Source: Gammaproteobacteria bacterium (GTDB taxonomy: Bacteria > Pseudomonadota > Gammaproteobacteria > Ga0077536). Taken from it: a stretch of 64,000 nt of DNA. Position 1 is the first letter of the stretch. Each line of letters begins with the position of its first letter. Location of the stretch: positions 27,564 to 91,563 of the forward strand of contig SHZJ01000009.1 of the NCBI GenBank assembly GCA_009692365.1, given 5' to 3'. Positions 42,969 through 51,726 of this stretch are shown piece by piece. Position numbers and translations under genes: made by a program. The notes beneath the pieces were generated by a model that was given only the letters and a program-made list of their open reading frames with translations, was not told the DNA's origin and ran no database searches.

Positions 42969-44507
42969 TCAGTCGGGCCGCTCGCGCAGCACCTTGCGGT
43001 TGATTTTACCCGCCTGGGTCTTCGGCAGTTCCGCGACAAAGGCCACCAAACGCGGATATTCGTGCTGACTCAAACGGCTGCGCACCAAGAGTTGGATCGC
43101 GTGGCTTAAGGCCTCGCTGCCGGCCTCGCGCGCGACTACAAAGGCTTTGGCGATCTGCCCGCGCAGCGCGTCGGGCACCGCGATGACCGCCACCTCCAAG
43201 ACCGCAGGATGCTGCAGGATGGTGTCTTCGATCTCAACGGCGCTCATGGTCCAACCGGCGGAGATGATCACATCGTCGGCACGGCCGCCGTGCCAAAAAT
43301 AACCCTCCTCGTCGCTGCGTCCCAAATCCCGGGTGGCCACCCAAGCCGCGCGCCGCCAGACTTTTAGTTCGCCCAAGACACCCGGCGCGCAGGGCTCACC
43401 CGCTGGGTCCTGCACTTCGACCCGCACCCCCGGCACCGGCCGCCCTAAGGAACCGCGCTTCACGCGGAAGTCTGGCGCCCCCGGGTAACTCACCAACACC
43501 ACCCCAATTTCCGTCGTGCCATACAGGCTGCACGCCTCGATGCCAAAGTGCGCATGGAGAAACTCGGCGGTCTCGCTGTCCAGCGGCTCGCCGGTGAAAG
43601 ATAACTTGGTGAGGGCATGAGAATACTGCGCGGCCACGCCGCAGTGACGAATCATCCGGTAATGGGTGGCGGCCGCCGAGATATTGGTGAAGCGATGCTC
43701 GGCCAGCGCCCGTAATAGACGTTCGGCGTCGAACTTGCCCGCATACGCGCCGATGGTCAGGCCCAGCGCCAGCGGCGCCAGCGTGCCGTGCCACAGGCCA
43801 TGTCCCCACGCCGGCGAGGACGGACAGAAAAAACGCTCGCCCGGCCGCAGGCCCGTGCCGTAGAGCGCCGCCAACATCAGCGTCACGATGGCGCGCTGGG
43901 TGTGGTGGACCGCCTCGGGCAACTCGCGGGTCGTCCCCGAGGTGTATTGCAACATCGCCACGTCGTCGGCCCGGGTGGCGCTCGCGTAGTGGTCGGGGAA
44001 AGGCGCCAGCAGGGCCGGAAAATCGGCATCTACCACCAGCACTTGGACATCGTCCAAGGCGCGCGCCAGAGGCGCTTTTTCGGGATTGGTCACCAACAGG
44101 CGCGGCTGACAGTCCTGCACCCGTAGGCGTATGCCATCGGGCCCGAACAAGGTGAACAAAGGCACGGCGATCGCGCCCCGTTTCAACGCCCCAAAAATGC
44201 TGGTGTAAAAAGCGTGCGAGGGCTCCAACATCACCGCCACCCGGTCGCCGGGGCCGATGCCTTGGGCGGCCAAATAATGGGCAAAGCGCGCCGCATCGCG
44301 CGCCAGTTCCGCGTAGGTCAGCACTTCGTCGTGGCCCGCCGCGTGCGCCACGATCACCGCCACCCGGTCGCTGCGCGCATGCCGGTCCAGACACTCATGG
44401 GCGATATTGAAATGCTCGCGGTCGCCGTCGAATAAGGCCCACAGCCCGGCGGGCGTGCACAGTCTCAGGGCGTCGTCGTAACGGGTGAAATCGGTAAGCT
44501 TGGTCAT
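42969..44507 (-). CDS. AMP-dependent acyl-CoA synthetase
   Basis: This 512-aa adenylate-forming enzyme has the phosphate loop MLQYTSGTTRELPEAV, the substrate/AMP motif LYGTTEIG, RGSLGRPVPGVRVEV, the hinge HGGRADDVIISAGW and the C-terminal catalytic lysine in KTQAGKINRKVL. It activates a carboxylic acid to its CoA thioester. The sequence most resembles acetyl, medium-chain or aromatic acid ligases, and I cannot choose between them. It is convergent with the RDD gene and has no obvious pathway partner nearby. Confidence 0.88.
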   Translation of the reverse strand: MTKLTDFTRYDDALRLCTPAGLWALFDGDREHFNIAHECLDRHARSDRVAVIVAHAAGHDEVLTYAELARDAARFAHYLAAQGIGPGDRVAVMLEPSHAFYTSIFGALKRGAIAVPLFTLFGPDGIRLRVQDCQPRLLVTNPEKAPLARALDDVQVLVVDADFPALLAPFPDHYASATRADDVAMLQYTSGTTRELPEAVHHTQRAIVTLMLAALYGTGLRPGERFFCPSSPAWGHGLWHGTLAPLALGLTIGAYAGKFDAERLLRALAEHRFTNISAAATHYRMIRHCGVAAQYSHALTKLSFTGEPLDSETAEFLHAHFGIEACSLYGTTEIGVVLVSYPGAPDFRVKRGSLGRPVPGVRVEVQDPAGEPCAPGVLGELKVWRRAAWVATRDLGRSDEEGYFWHGGRADDVIISAGWTMSAVEIEDTILQHPAVLEVAVIAVPDALRGQIAKAFVVAREAGSEALSHAIQLLVRSRLSQHEYPRLVAFVAELPKTQAGKINRKVLRERPD

Positions 44508-44675
44508 TTAATCGCGCGGCCTCGCAGCTCGTTGAGAGCGGCCGACTATGCGCAGCCGCGCACGGGCTGTCAAAAATCTCCGGGCGTGTACCCGCACGTC
44601 AAAAAAACATACAGTTCGAGGCCGGTTGGATAATCCCTGTCCGCCGCCTCACCCACCAGACTCAGGATAGCGGCC

Positions 44676-46097
44676 GTGGGCTCACCCGACGCCTCAGAAA
44701 CTCTCTTCAGCGCACGCGACCCGGACCAGCCACCCGGCACCCTGCGCGGGCGCTGGGGCGTGCGCGCCGGACGCGCGGCGTGCGGGCTCGCGCTGTGGGC
44801 GTTTCTGGGCGTCGCGGCGGCGGCGAACATCACCGGGCAGGCGACTTACCGCGAACGCATCGCGCTCGCGCCCGATGCCACCCTAGAGGTGATTTTAGAA
44901 GACGTTTCGCAAGCGGCGGGCGTGCGCATGGCCGACATTCGCCTCACCAATCCCGGGCCGTCGCCCATCGCTTTCACCCTGCGCTATGACGCCGACCAAA
45001 TCGACCCCACGCATCGCTACGTCGTGCGCGCGCGAATTCTGGCGGGTGAGCGCCTGATTTTTATCACCGAGGCAGCCTCGCCCGTGCTCACGGCCGGCCA
45101 CGGCCAGGAAGTCGCGCTGCGGCTGCGTCAGCCGCCGAAGAACGCGCCTACGGCGCTGACCATCGAGCAACTGCCGGCGACCTTCAAGGGCGATTTGTCC
45201 TGTGCGGGTTGCGCCGGCGTGCGTTATCAACTGAATCTTTTCCCCGACCATGCCTACTACCTACGGCAAAGTTGGCTGGGGCAAACCACGACGCCGAGCA
45301 TCGACCAACTCGGCCGCTGGGAGATGGATCCGGAACGCCAGACCCTGCGGCTCATCGGCGACACCGAGCTACCCATCCTGCTGGCGATGAGCGCACCCAA
45401 CCGACTGCGTAAACTCGACCGCACCGGTCAAGCGTTAAAGTCCGGCAGCAACGAAGAACTGCAACGAACCTCAGAATTCGAACCCTTTAAGCTGCGAGGG
45501 TTGTTGCGCGGCCTGTATCAAGTGGATGGGGGTCAGGGTGTTTTTACCGAATGCCTGAGCGGCCAGCGCTGGACGCTGCTCCCCAATAGCGAGCAGCACA
45601 CGCTACAGCTTGCCTACGCGGCGCTGAAACTGGCGCCGGGTCAGGCCGTGCTGGCCAGCGCCGAGGGTGAAGTCAGCGCCGGGGCGGTACTGCGAGTCAT
45701 TGAGTACGACGGACTGTGGCCGGCTGAAAGCTGCGCCAACGGGACGGCCCCACAGCCACTGGACAACATCTACTGGAAACTCACCCGCCTCGAGAACCAG
45801 CGCTTAGGCGCGAGCACCGGGGACGAACCACACCTCGTGTTGCAGACCTCGGGCGAGTTGGCCGGCAGCAGCGGCTGCAATGACATCGTGGGCCGCTGGG
45901 TGCGGCGCGGTAACGCGCTGAGCTTCACCCAGACAGCGACCACCCGTCGCGCCTGTGCGACGGGGATGGACATCGAAAGTGCCCTGTTCAAGTCACTCGC
46001 CGCCACGACAACCTGGGCCATAGAAGGCCAGTCGCTGCACTTGTTTAACGCGGAAGGGCGTCAACTGGCCCGCTTCGAAGCGGTTTATTTGCGCTAA
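44676..46097 (+). CDS. Envelope protein with YbaY, NlpE-like and META domains
   Basis: Three envelope-stress domain types are fused in 473 aa. After a hydrophobic signal (ACGLALWAFLGVAAAANI) comes a YbaY/YscW-like domain (EVILEDVSQAAG, ADIRLTNPGPSPIAFTLRYD). A central NlpE-like domain carries its CxxC motif in FKGDLSCAGCAGVRYQL. A C-terminal META/HslJ-like domain holds SGELAGSSGCNDIVGRWV and RRACATGMDIE. It lacks a clear lipobox and is probably periplasmic. The open frame starts at GTG 44676, but GTG 44760, just before the signal segment, gives a more normal leader. A role in envelope or metal-stress response is inferred from the domains. Confidence 0.75.
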   Translation: MGSPDASETLFSARDPDQPPGTLRGRWGVRAGRAACGLALWAFLGVAAAANITGQATYRERIALAPDATLEVILEDVSQAAGVRMADIRLTNPGPSPIAFTLRYDADQIDPTHRYVVRARILAGERLIFITEAASPVLTAGHGQEVALRLRQPPKNAPTALTIEQLPATFKGDLSCAGCAGVRYQLNLFPDHAYYLRQSWLGQTTTPSIDQLGRWEMDPERQTLRLIGDTELPILLAMSAPNRLRKLDRTGQALKSGSNEELQRTSEFEPFKLRGLLRGLYQVDGGQGVFTECLSGQRWTLLPNSEQHTLQLAYAALKLAPGQAVLASAEGEVSAGAVLRVIEYDGLWPAESCANGTAPQPLDNIYWKLTRLENQRLGASTGDEPHLVLQTSGELAGSSGCNDIVGRWVRRGNALSFTQTATTRRACATGMDIESALFKSLAATTTWAIEGQSLHLFNAEGRQLARFEAVYLR

Positions 46098-46218
46098 TCG
46101 CACGCCGGGTGCGGCCAAGCTTACCGCCCCCCCCAAGGAACTTCGCATCGACCCGAAACACCCGCCCATCGCCGCGCGCGCGCTGCTGGCCTACGCCAGC
46201 CTCGGGCTACCGCTGGCC

Positions 46219-47484
46219 ATGGCGGCCCTACCGATTTATGTGGCGGTGCCTAATTTCTACGCGGGCACGCTGGGGCTGGACCTCACCCGCGTGGGTTTAC
46301 TGCTGCTGCTCGTGCGCGCGCTGGACGCGCTGCAGGACCCCTGGCTGGGTTATTTGAGCGATAACTCGCGCCACGCCCCACGGGGGCGCTGGCGCTGGGT
46401 GATCTGGGGCGCACCCCTGCTCGCGCTGGGCATGGTGGCCGTGTTCAGGCCACCGCCGCTCGCACCGGGCTGGCTCACGGCGTGGCTGGGGGTTGCGCTG
46501 GTGCTGGTCTATCTGGGGTATAGCTTGATGAGCATCAGCTATCAGGCCCTGGGCGCGGAGCTGTCCACCGACCTCAACGAACGGACCCGCATCACGGCGT
46601 GGCGAGAAGCTTTAGGGCTGTGCGGCGTACTTTTGGCGGCGGCGCTACCGCAGTGGTGGACGCTGAGCGTGGGGTCGCAGGTCGCCTACGCCCGGTTCAG
46701 TCTCGTCTTTGTGCCCCTGTTGCTGGGGTTAGGCTTGCTCAGCGTGCGCTATAGCCCGCGCGTGGCGCGCCCTCCCCCGCCGCCCCAAGCCCCTACCCCA
46801 CTGCTGCGAGCCCTGTTCGCGCCGCGGCACAACCCCGCGTTTCGCGCCTTGGCCGGGGTCTTCGTCGTGAACGGCATTGCGGCGGCGATTCCGGCCACCA
46901 TGCTGTTATTTTTTGTGGCCGATGTGCTCCAACTGCCCGCCTGGGGTGGGGCTTTTCTGTTGGCGTATTTCGCGGCGGGGGCCTGCGGCATGCCGCTGTG
47001 GCTGCGGGCCGCGCGGACTTACGGCAAGGCCCGCGCGTGGGGCGCCGGCATGCTCATGTCGATCGTGGCCTTCGTCTTCACGTTCACCTTGGGGCCCGGC
47101 GAAAGCGGGCTGTTCCTCGCCATCTGCCTGCTCTCGGGGCTGGCGCTGGGCGCGGATCTCGCGATCCCCCCTTCACTGCTGGCCGATGTCATCGACCGTG
47201 AGGATGCGCTGCACGAGGTCGCTGGCGCCGGCGCCTACTTCGGCCTGTGGAACCTGTTGACCAAGGCCAACCTGGCGCTGGCCGCCGGGCTGGGCCTGCC
47301 TTTGCTCGCCGCCTTCGGCTATCAGGCCGGCAGCCGCACACCCGAAGGCCTGTTCGCGCTTTCTGCCGTATACGCCCTAGTACCTTGCGCCTTGAAGGCC
47401 GTGGCGGCCCTGCTGCTCCAGCGCGCGCACAGGCTGCATAACCCCCCACCCACGCGCCTCGCTGGAGTGCCCAATCGGCCATGA
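46219..47484 (+). CDS. MFS transporter of the sugar:cation symporter type, start uncertain
   Basis: This inner-membrane transporter has about 12 segments and the GPH-like motif DALQDPWLGYLSDNSRH after the second segment, with LSISYQALGAEL-like SISYQALGAELSTDLNERT later. From ATG 46219 it is 421 aa, but the same frame upstream encodes RALLAYASLGLPLA, the missing start of the first membrane segment, with no ATG, GTG or TTG before the stop at 46021. A run of eight C at 46127-46134 lies just upstream. One extra C would join GTG 46109 to this frame. The substrate is unknown. The lipoprotein gene overlaps its stop. Confidence 0.8.
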   Translation: MAALPIYVAVPNFYAGTLGLDLTRVGLLLLLVRALDALQDPWLGYLSDNSRHAPRGRWRWVIWGAPLLALGMVAVFRPPPLAPGWLTAWLGVALVLVYLGYSLMSISYQALGAELSTDLNERTRITAWREALGLCGVLLAAALPQWWTLSVGSQVAYARFSLVFVPLLLGLGLLSVRYSPRVARPPPPPQAPTPLLRALFAPRHNPAFRALAGVFVVNGIAAAIPATMLLFFVADVLQLPAWGGAFLLAYFAAGACGMPLWLRAARTYGKARAWGAGMLMSIVAFVFTFTLGPGESGLFLAICLLSGLALGADLAIPPSLLADVIDREDALHEVAGAGAYFGLWNLLTKANLALAAGLGLPLLAAFGYQAGSRTPEGLFALSAVYALVPCALKAVAALLLQRAHRLHNPPPTRLAGVPNRP

Positions 47485-48023
47485 AACTAGCCGTCCTTGC
47501 CCTAGGTGCCGTGCTGCTCGCCGCCTGTGGGCGCACAAATGTTCAAGACTACCAAGCGGCCGAGCCGCGCTTGGATTTAGCCCGCTATTTCAACGGCAAC
47601 CTCACCGGTTGGGGGATGGTGCAGGACCGCTCCGGCCGCGTGCTGCGCCGTTTTACGGTGGAGATGGTGGCCACCTGGAGCGGTAACACCGGGGTGCTGG
47701 CGGAGAACTTCCAGTGGTCGGACGGCAAAACCGAATTTCGCCGCTGGGCCATCGTCAAAAACGGTGACACCTATCAAGGCACCGCCGGCGACGTCGTGGG
47801 GAGCGCCGCCGGCCACGCCGCCGGCAACACGCTGCAGTGGCGCTACGTGTTGGCGCTGCCGGTGGACGGCGCAACGTGGGAGATGCAGATGGACGATTGG
47901 ATGTACCTCATCGACGAAGACACCCTCGTCAATCGCACCCGGATGTCGAAATTCGGCGTGCAGATGGCAGAAATCAGCATTTTTTTTCGCCGCCAACACA
48001 CCCCCCAAACGCCGCCGGGCTAG
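47481..48023 (+). CDS. DUF3833 family lipoprotein
   Basis: This 180-aa protein has a lipoprotein signal (MKLAVLALGAVLLAAC) with Cys16 as the lipid anchor. The DUF3833 core follows: LDLARYFNGNLTGWGMVQD, FTVEMVATWSG and DDWMYLIDEDTLVNRTRMSKFGV. It is placed in the envelope; the family has no known biochemical role. Its ATG overlaps the MFS stop as ATGA, so the two are co-translated. Confidence 0.88.
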   Translation: MKLAVLALGAVLLAACGRTNVQDYQAAEPRLDLARYFNGNLTGWGMVQDRSGRVLRRFTVEMVATWSGNTGVLAENFQWSDGKTEFRRWAIVKNGDTYQGTAGDVVGSAAGHAAGNTLQWRYVLALPVDGATWEMQMDDWMYLIDEDTLVNRTRMSKFGVQMAEISIFFRRQHTPQTPPG

Positions 48024-48055
48024 CCCGCGCCGGGCATGACTTAGGCCGCGTGAGG

Positions 48056-48099
48056 GGCAGGCGCGAGGACCACTCACGCCGGCGGCGTCCGCGCCTGCC
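48056..48099 (+). terminator. Long GC hairpin after the DUF3833 gene
   Basis: GGCAGGCGC (48056-48064) pairs perfectly with GCGCCTGCC (48091-48099). After a two-base bulge, GGAC (48067-48070) continues the stem with GTCC (48087-48090). It lies 33 bp past the stop. No T-tract follows, so termination is likely but unproven. Confidence 0.5.
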
Positions 48100-48279
48100 T
48101 GAAACCCTGACTCGGCGCTCGCTATTGCAGCGCAAACACGCCCATGCTTGACGGCACGCGCGCGCCGCCCTCGCCCCGGTCCGCCGCCTGCGCTCGGTGA
48201 GTGCGCCGGCACGCGGGCGTTTGCGGCGGGTCTCGCAGACATCGATTGAGGCTTCGCTTCGCGCCACCGAGGTACCCTT

Positions 48280-49317
48280 ATGACCCGCTTTGCTTATATG
48301 CCCGACACCCATTTCGGGGTCTACGAGATGGCCCTGCCGCCCAGAGAGGCGGTCCACGCGGCCAACGAGCAGTGCATTCTGGAGGCGGTGGCGGCAGAGC
48401 ACGCGGGGTTTGATGGTATCTGGATCCCCGAGCGCCACCATCGCACCGAGACCTTCCTGCCCTCGCCGATCGTGACCCTCGCGGCGATCGCCACCCGCAC
48501 CAGCAGAATTCGCATCGCACCCATGGTCTTGCAGCCGACCTACTACAACCCCATGCACGTGGCTGAGCAGCTGGCGCAAATCGACCAACTCTCCAAAGGC
48601 CGCCTCATTTTTGGGGCCGGCGTGGGCTATCACCACGACTACTTCAAGCTCTTCGGCGTCGACCAAAAAGGGACGGGGCGGCGGTTCGAAGAATGCATGG
48701 CGGTGATCGACCACGCCTGGCGTGAGGAGCGCCTTACCTTCAAGGGCGAGTTTTTCAATTTCGACGACGTCCTCATGACCCCCAAACCCTACCAGCAGCC
48801 GCGCCCGCCCATTTGGGTGGGGGCCTTCTACGACAAAGCCATCGAGCGCGCGCTGAACTGGGACGGGTGGTGCTGGTGGTATCCAACCCAGCTCGACCAA
48901 GCCGCGCAAAAAATCGACTACTGGCGCGAGCGGGCAGAGCGCAAACGTGGGGCCAACAACTGGACGGTCGCGATTGCCTATGAGGGCTGGGTCGGCCGGG
49001 ACACGGAGGCCGTGCGCCGGCGGCACGGTCACCGCTGGGTCAAAGAAGCGGCGTTCTACGTGGACCGGGCGCTCTCGCCGGATATGGTCGTGGACACGCT
49101 GGAAAACCTCGAAGAACGCTATCTGATTCTGGGCACGCCGGATTACTGGATCCAACGCATCGGGGCGGTCATCGAGCGACTCAACCCCGCATGGATCGGG
49201 ATCCGCACGCGCACCCCGGATCCGGGTGGCGACGCCCCAGCCTATCCCTCCCTGCACGAGAGTCTGGACAACATTCAGATGCTGGGCGAAGAAGTTATCC
49301 GGTATTTTCAAAAATAG
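48280..49317 (+). CDS. Luciferase-like flavin-dependent oxidoreductase
   Basis: This 345-aa bacterial luciferase-like (LLM) monooxygenase shows GFDGIWIPERHHRTETFLP, ATRTSRIRIAPMVLQPTYYN and GRLIFGAGVGYHHDYFKLFG. All are typical of the F420/FMN-dependent TIM barrel. It probably uses reduced FMN and O2 on an unknown substrate. GAGGT precedes the ATG. It stands alone between two non-coding stretches. Confidence 0.88.
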   Translation: MTRFAYMPDTHFGVYEMALPPREAVHAANEQCILEAVAAEHAGFDGIWIPERHHRTETFLPSPIVTLAAIATRTSRIRIAPMVLQPTYYNPMHVAEQLAQIDQLSKGRLIFGAGVGYHHDYFKLFGVDQKGTGRRFEECMAVIDHAWREERLTFKGEFFNFDDVLMTPKPYQQPRPPIWVGAFYDKAIERALNWDGWCWWYPTQLDQAAQKIDYWRERAERKRGANNWTVAIAYEGWVGRDTEAVRRRHGHRWVKEAAFYVDRALSPDMVVDTLENLEERYLILGTPDYWIQRIGAVIERLNPAWIGIRTRTPDPGGDAPAYPSLHESLDNIQMLGEEVIRYFQK

Positions 49318-49812
49318 GCCCCCGGCCGGGCGCCAGTCGACCCGTCGTGACGCTAGGCGGGGGCGCCCCGGGTTGGGCTGCAGCGGTGCGCCGCCAGCCG
49401 CCTCGCTGGCAGCCTGCCAAACCGCCCCGCGCGACCCCCAGCCCGCGACCCCCAGCCCGCGACCCCCATGGGCTGATCCCCCGCGCGTGCCCACCCCAAC
49501 ACACCCCGCACCCGCGCGCGCCGTGGTTTTGGTAGGTGGCGCGACAGGGGGCTTAGCCCGGCGTGCGCCGCGCGGTTTCAGCTTTGCGCAAAGTGCTCGC
49601 TATCCCTAGGATGCTGAGCGCGTCAGCCCGACCGACCGCGCAGCCCGCGTGCTGCGCTGGGCCAGACCGCAGCTGCTGTCCACCCGTTAGGGATCCTCGG
49701 GCGGGGCCCAGACAGCGCCCGCAGGGGCGCGGTGGTGGCCGGCCAGCGGGCGGCAAAAACAGCGGCCGGCGCTGGCCGAGTGGAATGACGAATCAAAAGC
49801 GGTGCCAACACG
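49318..49812. other. Non-coding stretch with a short tandem repeat
   Basis: No gene is recognised in about 500 bp before the exopolysaccharide genes. It holds a 14-bp tandem repeat, GCGACCCCCAGCCC, in 2.7 copies at 49431-49468, and GC-rich partial palindromes near 49318-49340 (CCCCCGGCCGGGC). The promoter of the downstream operon should lie in its right part, but I see no clear boxes. Confidence 0.5.
49431..49468. repeat. 14-bp tandem repeat, 2.7 copies
   Basis: The unit GCGACCCCCAGCCC occurs at 49431-49444 and 49445-49458, then 10 bases of a third copy at 49459-49468. The copies are identical. Confidence 0.9.
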
Positions 49813-51726
49813 ATGTGCGGAGTGGTGGGAATTTTTGACTTGCGCGGGCAGCGCGCCATCGATGCGGAGCTACTCCACCGCATGAATGAAACCCAGTTTC
49901 ACCGCGGCCCGGATGAGGGGGGGTTGCATCACGAGCCGGGGCTAGGCTTGGGACATCGACGCCTGTCCATCATTGACCTGTCCACGGGGCAACAACCGCT
50001 GTGCAACGAAGATGGCTCGGTGGTGGTGGTCTTCAACGGCGAAATCTACAATTTTCAGGAGCTGGTGCCGGAGCTGCAGGCGCTGGGTCATGTGTTCCGC
50101 ACGCACTCAGATACCGAAGTCATCGTCCATGGCTGGGAGGCCTGGGGGGCGGCGTGCGTGCAGCGTTTTCGCGGCATGTTTGCGTTTGCAATCTGGGACC
50201 GCAACCAGCAAACCCTGTTTCTCGCGCGCGACCGTCTGGGCATCAAGCCCCTGTTCTATGCAGAGCTGGATAACGGGCTATTCGCTTTTTCTTCCGAGCT
50301 GAAAGCGCTCTTTGCTCATCCTAATCTGGCCCGCGACCTAGACCCGCGCGCGGTGGAAGATTATTTCGCCTTCGGCTATATCCCCGACCCCCGCACCATC
50401 CTCAAAAGCGCGCACAAGCTGCGGCCCGGCCACACGCTGAGCCTGCGCGCAGGCCAGCCCGTGCCCGCTAGCGTGGCGTATTGGGATGTCCCCTTCACGC
50501 CCACGGCGCAGGGCTCGGACGCCGAACTCGCCCCCCTGGTGATCGCCCAGCTACGCGCCGCCGTCGACTCACATTTGATCTCGGAGGTGCCACTCGGGGC
50601 GTTCCTCTCGGGCGGGGTCGACTCCAGCGCAGTCGTGGCGATGATGGCGCAGGGGGCGCCCAATTCGCCGGTAAATACCTGCTCAATAGGCTTTAGCGAC
50701 CCGCGCTACAACGAGACCGAATTCGCCGCCCAGGTCGCCCAGCGTTATCAAACCAATCACTACGTCGAACAGGTCGAGCCCGACGACTTCGAGCTCATCG
50801 ACAAACTGGCAACCCTCTACGACGAACCCTACGCGGACAGCTCGGCCATCCCCACCTATCGAGTCTGCGCACTGGCCCGGCAGCGGGTGACCGTGGCACT
50901 CTCGGGCGACGGTGGCGACGAAGCCTTTGCGGGCTACCGGCGCCATCGCTGGCACCTAAAAGAAGAAGCGGTGCGCCGGTGGCTCCCACAGGGCTTGCGC
51001 CGCAGAGTGTTTGGCTTCTTGGGCGCGGTATATCCCAAGCTGGATTGGGCGCCGCGCTTCCTGCGCGCCAAATCGACGTTTCAAGCGCTGGCGCGCAACA
51101 GCCTCGAGGGCTATTTTCAAAGCATTTCGTTCCTGAATGACACCCAGCGCCAAAAACTTTTCTCGCCCCATTTTCGCAGGGAGTTAAACGGCTACCACGC
51201 CATCGAGGTGTTTGAACAGCACGCCCGGCGAGCGCCCACCCAGGACCCCCTGTCGTTCATTCAATACCTAGACTTCAAAACCTACCTGCCGGGCGACATC
51301 CTGACCAAAGTCGATCGCGCCAGCATGGCGCATGCGTTGGAAGTCCGCGTGCCATTACTCGACCATCAGTTTGTCGAGTGGGTCTGCGGGTTGCCGCCGA
51401 AGTCCAAACTGCGCCACGGCGTGGGTAAGTTCATTCTGAAAAAAGCCCTAGAGCCGCACTTGCCGCAGGCGGTGCTCTATCGCGCAAAAATGGGGTTTTC
51501 GGTGCCCTTGTCGAGTTGGTTTCGTGGCCCGCTCAAGCAACGGGTCCACGACGCCCTCTTGGGGCCAACCCTGCGCAACACCGGTATTTTTGAGATGCGC
51601 TATATCGAATCCTTGGTGCACGAGCATCAGTCTGGGGTGGGCGAACACAGCACCGCGTTATGGTCTTTATTGATGTTTGAAGCCTTCCTGCGCAAAGTTT
51701 TGCAACCGGCGCAGCCGGCCCCATGA
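49813..51726 (+). CDS. Asparagine synthase-type amidotransferase of the XrtA exopolysaccharide system
   Basis: This 637-aa two-domain protein has Cys2 (MCGVVGIFD) as glutaminase nucleophile, FHRGPDEGG and HRRLSIIDLSTGQQPL. Its synthetase domain has the PP-loop LSGGVDSSAV, SGDGGDEAFAGYRRH and ILTKVDRASMAHALEVRVPLLD. The sequence fits the exosortase A-associated amidotransferase family (TIGR03108-like). It probably amidates a sugar residue of the exopolysaccharide using glutamine and ATP. It is first of three genes whose junctions are ATGA overlaps, with two glycosyltransferases following. No exosortase lies in the window. Confidence 0.88.
   Translation: MCGVVGIFDLRGQRAIDAELLHRMNETQFHRGPDEGGLHHEPGLGLGHRRLSIIDLSTGQQPLCNEDGSVVVVFNGEIYNFQELVPELQALGHVFRTHSDTEVIVHGWEAWGAACVQRFRGMFAFAIWDRNQQTLFLARDRLGIKPLFYAELDNGLFAFSSELKALFAHPNLARDLDPRAVEDYFAFGYIPDPRTILKSAHKLRPGHTLSLRAGQPVPASVAYWDVPFTPTAQGSDAELAPLVIAQLRAAVDSHLISEVPLGAFLSGGVDSSAVVAMMAQGAPNSPVNTCSIGFSDPRYNETEFAAQVAQRYQTNHYVEQVEPDDFELIDKLATLYDEPYADSSAIPTYRVCALARQRVTVALSGDGGDEAFAGYRRHRWHLKEEAVRRWLPQGLRRRVFGFLGAVYPKLDWAPRFLRAKSTFQALARNSLEGYFQSISFLNDTQRQKLFSPHFRRELNGYHAIEVFEQHARRAPTQDPLSFIQYLDFKTYLPGDILTKVDRASMAHALEVRVPLLDHQFVEWVCGLPPKSKLRHGVGKFILKKALEPHLPQAVLYRAKMGFSVPLSSWFRGPLKQRVHDALLGPTLRNTGIFEMRYIESLVHEHQSGVGEHSTALWSLLMFEAFLRKVLQPAQPAP

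Noticed and set aside
43396..44394. 332-codon frame inside the acyl-CoA synthetase gene
   Set aside because: Same strand, shifted frame; the synthetase motifs are in the other frame.
44570..44833. 87-codon minus-strand frame upstream of the three-domain envelope protein
   Set aside because: Overlaps that gene's signal region and has no recognisable features.
49431..49468. CRISPR-like repeat
   Set aside because: The units are directly adjacent with no spacers and only 14 bp long; a simple tandem repeat.
47974..49494. 506-codon minus-strand frame opposite the luciferase-like gene
   Set aside because: Antisense to a complete LLM protein and without recognisable domains.
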